In this document: positions 44,971 to 48,388 of the stretch, piece after piece | Layout: every line of letters starts with the position of its first letter | Position numbering within the stretch: position 1 is the first letter of the stretch | Assembly: GCA_017397765.1 (NCBI GenBank) | Contig: JAFQIB010000064.1 | Coordinates: forward strand, 1 to 48,388 | DNA length: 48,388 bases | Direction of reading: 5' to 3' | Source: Clostridia bacterium | Lineage (GTDB): Bacteria > Bacillota > Clostridia > Christensenellales > Aristaeellaceae | Notes under the pieces: generated by a model | Told to the model about the DNA's origin: nothing | The model's database searches: none | The model's input: the letters and a program-made list of their open reading frames with translations, nothing else | Translations under genes and position numbers: made by a program

Positions 44971-46844
44971 TACTTGCTGCGTTTTTTCCGTTCTTTGTCC
45001 ACATACATCTTTTCATCGGCCAGGCGGATGAAGTCGGAAAACTCCTCCGGCGACTGGGGGATTGCCGCATACAGGCCAAAGCCGGCCTCAATATCGCAGC
45101 ACCATTCCTCCTCCCGGTTGAACCGGTCAAGCTCCTGCTCCACTGCCGCCATCAGCGCCGCGCCCTCCGCCGCATCCTCTACCATGCCGCAGATGAGGAA
45201 CTCATCGCCGCTGATATGGACGCAGGTCAGGCCGTGCTTCTCCACACATCGCAGCACCCGGCCCATCCGGCAGATGGCTTCATCGCCCATGGGATGACCA
45301 TAGGTATCATTGATGTGCTTCATGTTGTTGACGTCGATACTGATCATGGCAAAGCAGCGCTGCTCCCGGATTGCCTGCTCAAACACGGGAAACACCGCCT
45401 GCTGAAGGCCGCGCCGGTTATACAGCCCGGTCATCACATCGTGGATGGACATGTCCTCCAGCGCCTCGGCATACCCGCGGACCGTCGCATGCAGGGACAT
45501 GCTGCTCAGCGAAGTCGCCAACAGCGTCAGCAGCGCATAAAGGCCGTAGCCCACCGCATGCTCCATGTCAAACACCGCATAGCCGAAACTACGGGAGGCC
45601 GTATACAGCGGGGAGAACACCAGCGCCAGGGGCTGCTCCCTTTCCTGCACCAGCAGCGGCAGCAGCGTATTGGTTGCAAACCGCTGCTGATGGAAGCGCT
45701 TGCCCTTGCTCCAGCCGGAGAGCAGCAGCATCTCCGCAGGATATGCAGTGTCCCGATCTGCGGATTTTTCCTTCAGGAACTCCGGATCGACGCACACGTG
45801 CAGCTGCTTGGCCTTCCACTTTCTTGCGAACTCCACAATCCGCGCCCCGGCGGATTCCACGTCCGTCATGCCGGAAATGCCGCTGAAGAAGGCCGCGCCC
45901 TTGAGCAGCGTCTGCTCCACATCGCGGAGCTCCGCGCTCAGCAGCCGGACATATTTGGACGCCTGCACCCCATTGAAGGGACAGCCGCAGCTGTCGCCGT
46001 AGATGGTTTGCGTCGGCATCACATAGGCCGGCTTTTCCGGGCTGCCATTTTCGATCCAGTCAACCAGCACGGTGACCGCCAGCTTGCCTGCCTCCTGCAC
46101 AGGGCGATGGATGGTGGTCAGGCAGCGGCCCAGGGCCTCGTCCCGGGCGTCAAAGCCGGTCACCGCGATCTCGCCGGGGATGAGGTAATCCTTCTCGCGC
46201 AGCCGTTCCACCACGCCAAAGGCCATATCGTCATTGCCGCAGACGATCACCTCAGGCATCGCCTCGTCTCTTTCCAGCAGCAGATCCGCCGCCCTGCGCC
46301 CGCCCTCGCGGACCCAGCGGCCGTCAAACACCGCATCCTCCGGCAGATGCGCGCCGTACTGCGCAATCATCTCCCGCGCCGCATTGGCCCGGTTGATCGC
46401 CACGCTGTTGTCCGCCGGGCCCGTCACCAGGGCAAACTCCCGCATGCCGTGCTTCTCCAGCAGATGCTTCATCAGCTCGCGCACGCTGCTGTTATCGTCG
46501 AAGGTGATGCTGACGCTCTGGCCCCACTGGCCGTCCACCGTCACCAGCGGCATGCTCGGATACTGACCGAGCATCCCCTGGATCTGCTGCCTGCATTCCT
46601 CCGTCGGAATGGTATCCAGCAGCGCCACCACGCCGTCAAAATCCTTCAGATCCGGCAGGGTAAAGATCGCGCTCTCGCCGGCGTCGTTGCGGTCGAAGCC
46701 ATCCGCATAGCCCTGGCAGTTGAAGATGCACAGATCCACATTCTTTTCCTGCGAGGCGCTGTACATACCCCAGGTGAAGCCCTGCTGGTACTCCTGATCC
46801 ACGCCCGCCATCAGCGCCGCGATTCGCTTTCGTCTCAAAATCAT
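44970..46844 (-). CDS. LacI-type sugar-sensor/GGDEF fusion protein
   Basis: 624 residues. Residues 1-290 match the ligand-binding domain of LacI/GalR regulators (RIAALMAGVDQEYQQGF, then GYPS-type loops, ALVTGPADNSVAINRANAAREM and VICGNDDMAFGVVERLREK), but there is no DNA-binding domain and no signal peptide. A middle region (290-460) is unrecognised. A C-terminal GGDEF domain has IHDVMTGLYNRRGL, SIDVNNMKHINDTYGH and SGDEF (545-549), a variant that may be active; there is no RxxD site. It is likely a cytosolic cyclase controlled by a sugar or nucleoside. The start is ATG at 46844 behind GGAAGG, which lies directly after a 20-bp hairpin. Confidence 0.88.
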   Translation of the reverse strand: MILRRKRIAALMAGVDQEYQQGFTWGMYSASQEKNVDLCIFNCQGYADGFDRNDAGESAIFTLPDLKDFDGVVALLDTIPTEECRQQIQGMLGQYPSMPLVTVDGQWGQSVSITFDDNSSVRELMKHLLEKHGMREFALVTGPADNSVAINRANAAREMIAQYGAHLPEDAVFDGRWVREGGRRAADLLLERDEAMPEVIVCGNDDMAFGVVERLREKDYLIPGEIAVTGFDARDEALGRCLTTIHRPVQEAGKLAVTVLVDWIENGSPEKPAYVMPTQTIYGDSCGCPFNGVQASKYVRLLSAELRDVEQTLLKGAAFFSGISGMTDVESAGARIVEFARKWKAKQLHVCVDPEFLKEKSADRDTAYPAEMLLLSGWSKGKRFHQQRFATNTLLPLLVQEREQPLALVFSPLYTASRSFGYAVFDMEHAVGYGLYALLTLLATSLSSMSLHATVRGYAEALEDMSIHDVMTGLYNRRGLQQAVFPVFEQAIREQRCFAMISIDVNNMKHINDTYGHPMGDEAICRMGRVLRCVEKHGLTCVHISGDEFLICGMVEDAAEGAALMAAVEQELDRFNREEEWCCDIEAGFGLYAAIPQSPEEFSDFIRLADEKMYVDKERKKRSK

Positions 46845-46858
46845 GGGCAATCCTTCCA

Positions 46859-46913
46859 AATGCCGATGCAAGGCTGTCCTTCAGACATTCGCTGACAGCC
46901 TTGCATCGGCATT
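46859..46913 (-). promoter_or_regulatory. Perfect 20-bp hairpin in the GGDEF gene leader
   Basis: Arms at 46859-46878 and 46894-46913 are exact complements (left arm AATGCCGATGCAAGGCTGTC), with a 15-nt loop. On the transcript the stem ends one base before GGAAGG, the ribosome site, and begins about 18 bases after the expected transcription start. No T-run follows on either strand, so it is not a simple terminator. It could control translation or protect the mRNA end. Confidence 0.85.
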
Positions 46914-46937
46914 ATTCAATCATCTTTTAACAGATTG

Positions 46938-46966
46938 ATTATACCATCAATCCTTTGAAAAAGCAA
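46938..46966 (-). promoter_or_regulatory. Promoter of the sensor/GGDEF gene
   Basis: On the minus strand: TTGCTT (-35, 46961-46966), 17-bp spacer, consensus TATAAT (-10, 46938-46943) with an extended TGG. Confidence 0.85.
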
Positions 46967-47111
46967 ACATTCCGGAGCTTATGAAACCATTTCCGACAAC
47001 TAATATGCAAAAAAAAGTTGCAAAATCAGGGGCTTTTTTTCAAGAAATTCCCGGTTTGTCGCCCATTCCGGGGGATTATCAACTGCCGTTGACTTGCAAT
47101 CAGAAGACCGG

Positions 47112-47122
47112 CATGGTAAAAT
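47112..47122 (+). promoter_or_regulatory. Possible extended -10 promoter of degV
   Basis: TGG-TAAAAT (-10 at 47117-47122) lies 35 bases before the degV ATG. TTGACT at 47089-47094 is 22 bases upstream, too far for a normal -35, so this would be an extended -10 promoter. Confidence 0.4.
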
Positions 47123-47156
47123 AACACTGAATCTTTATGCCCGGAGGTCTTGTCCG

Positions 47157-48032
47157 ATGAAAAAGATCGGCATTGTCACCGACAGTCATTCCAGCATATC
47201 CCCTGCCGAAGCCGCCATGATGGGCGTCCATGTGCTGCCCATGCCCTTTGACGTGGACGGACAGAGTTATTTTGAAGGGGTGGATCTGACCCGCCAGCAG
47301 TTCTTTGCCTATCAGCGGGCCGGTGCCACCATCGGCACCTCCCAGCCTGCTCCCGGCGCCGTCATGGCCCTGTGGGACGAGCTGCTGAAGGAATACGAAG
47401 CCCTGCTGTATATGCCCATCTCCAGCGGCTTGTCCTCCTCCTGCCAGACCGCCATCGCGCTGGCCGAGGAGGAACCCTATGCAGGCCGGGTCTTTGTGGT
47501 GGACAACGGCCGGGTCGGCACGCCCTTGCACCGCAGCATCCTGGACGCCCAGGAGCTGGTGGAAAAGGGGCTCTCTGCCGCCGAATGCAAGGTAGCGCTG
47601 GAGGCTGCAAAGGGCGACGTGGTCATCTATCTGGCCGTGGAGACTCTGGAATACCTCAAGCGCGGCGGACGCATCTCCTCCACCGCAGCCGCTGTCGGCT
47701 CCCTGCTGAACATCAAGCCCATCCTGCATCTGGCCACCGGCAAGCTGGAAAGCTACAAGAAGGCCCGCGGCATGAACAAGGCCTGCGAGGCCATGCTGGA
47801 GTCCATCCGCAGCGATCTGGCCATCCGCTTCCAGGAGGCCCACGCCCGGGGCGACGTGTTCCTGATGGCCGCCGGCAGCGCCGATGCGCAGACCACCGCC
47901 AAATGGCTGGCGCAGATCGAGAAGGCCTTCCCCGGCATGCCCATCCTCTATGACGACCTGTCCATGGGCGTCTCCTGCCACACCGGCGAGGGCGCGCTGG
48001 GCATCGGATTGAGCGTCCGGCCCCGCGTATAA
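47157..48032 (+). CDS. DegV-family fatty-acid-binding protein
   Basis: FakB-type protein that presents a fatty acid to the kinase FakA. 291 residues. Visible: GIVTDSHSSISP (residues 4-15), TSQPAPG (the lipid-head contact region), ISSGLSSSCQTA and ETLEYLKRGGRIS, a family signature. No FakA gene is in the window, which is common because several fakB genes are scattered in genomes. The start is ATG at 47157 behind CGGAGG. Confidence 0.93.
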   Translation: MKKIGIVTDSHSSISPAEAAMMGVHVLPMPFDVDGQSYFEGVDLTRQQFFAYQRAGATIGTSQPAPGAVMALWDELLKEYEALLYMPISSGLSSSCQTAIALAEEEPYAGRVFVVDNGRVGTPLHRSILDAQELVEKGLSAAECKVALEAAKGDVVIYLAVETLEYLKRGGRISSTAAAVGSLLNIKPILHLATGKLESYKKARGMNKACEAMLESIRSDLAIRFQEAHARGDVFLMAAGSADAQTTAKWLAQIEKAFPGMPILYDDLSMGVSCHTGEGALGIGLSVRPRV

Positions 48033-48063
48033 TCACCATCAGCGTTCCGGACGCCCGGGACGC

Positions 48064-48388
48064 TCAGACTGTCAAAAAAGGTCGTTGTAGCTCGCTGTCG
48101 GCAGACTGTAAATCGAAAATCGGCGAGCCCCATCGGGGCGGTTAAACGGGGCGAAGCCCCTGCGCGGCGATTTTCGCGCGATTTTGCTCGCAAAATCGCT
48201 TCCTTACACGAGCAAACGGCCAGGAGAGCTGCTTGCATGAGGGAGGCGCTTGCGCCGACTAGCGAGAGCAAATGCTTGCATTTGCCGAGCGTAGCCAGCG
48301 CCGGGCTTGCCCCGGTGATGGCCGAACGACCAGTGCGCGAGTGCAATTCCTCGAAAAAGTGCCTAAAGCACTTTTTCGACACGCTGAG
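48064..48388. repeat. Hairpin-rich repeat element with imperfect terminal inverted repeats
   Basis: The left end CTCAGACTGTCAAAAAAGG (48064-48082) matches the complement of the right end, CTCAGCGTGTCGAAAAAGTG, at most positions. Inside are GGCGCTTGCGCC and GCAAATGCTTGCATTTGC hairpins. No gene is supported; an antisense open frame across it runs into degV. It may continue past the window end. Probably a dispersed non-coding repeat. Confidence 0.5.
48351..48379. terminator. Terminator-like hairpin at the window end
   Basis: 12-bp perfect stem TCGAAAAAGTGC/GCACTTTTTCGA with a 5-nt loop, A/T-rich at both bases. It could stop degV transcription and is also the right end of the repeat element. Confidence 0.6.

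Noticed and set aside
47948-48382. 144-residue minus-strand frame at the window end
   Set aside because: It runs through hairpin repeats into antisense degV, with no ribosome site.

Overview
The window is GC-rich bacterial chromosome of Bacillota (Firmicutes), probably class Clostridia and probably a gut lineage. The evidence is the AGGAGG-type ribosome binding sites, the proline T-box riboswitch, the rimP-nusA-ylxR-L7Ae-infB-rbfA-nrnA-truB-ribF order, membrane-bound exopolysaccharide genes of the Listeria Pss / Bacillus YdaJKLMN type, and intergenic hairpin repeats familiar from gut Clostridia. I see no tRNA, rRNA, CRISPR array, insertion sequence or phage gene. Of the 35 coding regions whose stop I read, 14 end in TAA, 21 in TGA and none in TAG. 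The only in-frame TAG found interrupts an acetyltransferase gene at 13132.

Layout. 1-408: hairpin-rich repeats and a terminator. 409-5560 (minus): phosphoglucomutase, an unknown protein, and a trmO operon with two membrane-inserted M28 peptidase paralogues, one of which has lost its catalytic glutamate. 5728-8286 (plus): a secreted protein built of fifteen 40-residue Cys-rich repeats, with a palindrome over its -10 box. 8361-10404 (plus): proS under T-box control. 10690-13575 (plus): nitroreductase, recO, a GNAT protein and a GNAT gene with an in-frame TAG. 13637-22362 (minus): the transcription/translation operon from rimP to ribF. 22809-23684 (plus): a PflX-like radical SAM protein.

23763-43156 (minus) is one 19.4 kb run of eleven genes, with a promoter at 43301-43329 and a strong terminator at 23706-23749. 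Its core follows the order of Bacillus ydaJ-K-L-M-N and resembles Listeria pss: a GH8-like hydrolase (here fused to a thioredoxin domain), a membrane-anchored dead GGDEF protein that keeps a perfect RxxD c-di-GMP site, a DUF2334 deacetylase-fold protein, a family 2 synthase with no PilZ domain, and a BcsB-like partner. Added to the core are an O-acylation pair (MBOAT plus an SGNH protein with three LamG-like repeats), two polytopic WsfD-like proteins (one an internal duplication), a GT39-like transferase and a UDP-GlcNAc 2-epimerase. I infer a c-di-GMP-activated, probably ManNAc-containing and O-acylated exopolysaccharide system. This is the most interesting part of the window.

43425-46966: next to the operon lie two diguanylate cyclase genes. 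One (plus) has PAS domains and is divergent from the operon. The other (minus) is a cytosolic LacI-type sugar-sensor/GGDEF fusion whose mRNA leader carries a perfect 20-bp hairpin directly before its ribosome binding site. They are plausible local c-di-GMP sources. 47157-48032 (plus) is a DegV fatty-acid-binding protein, followed by a terminal repeat element.
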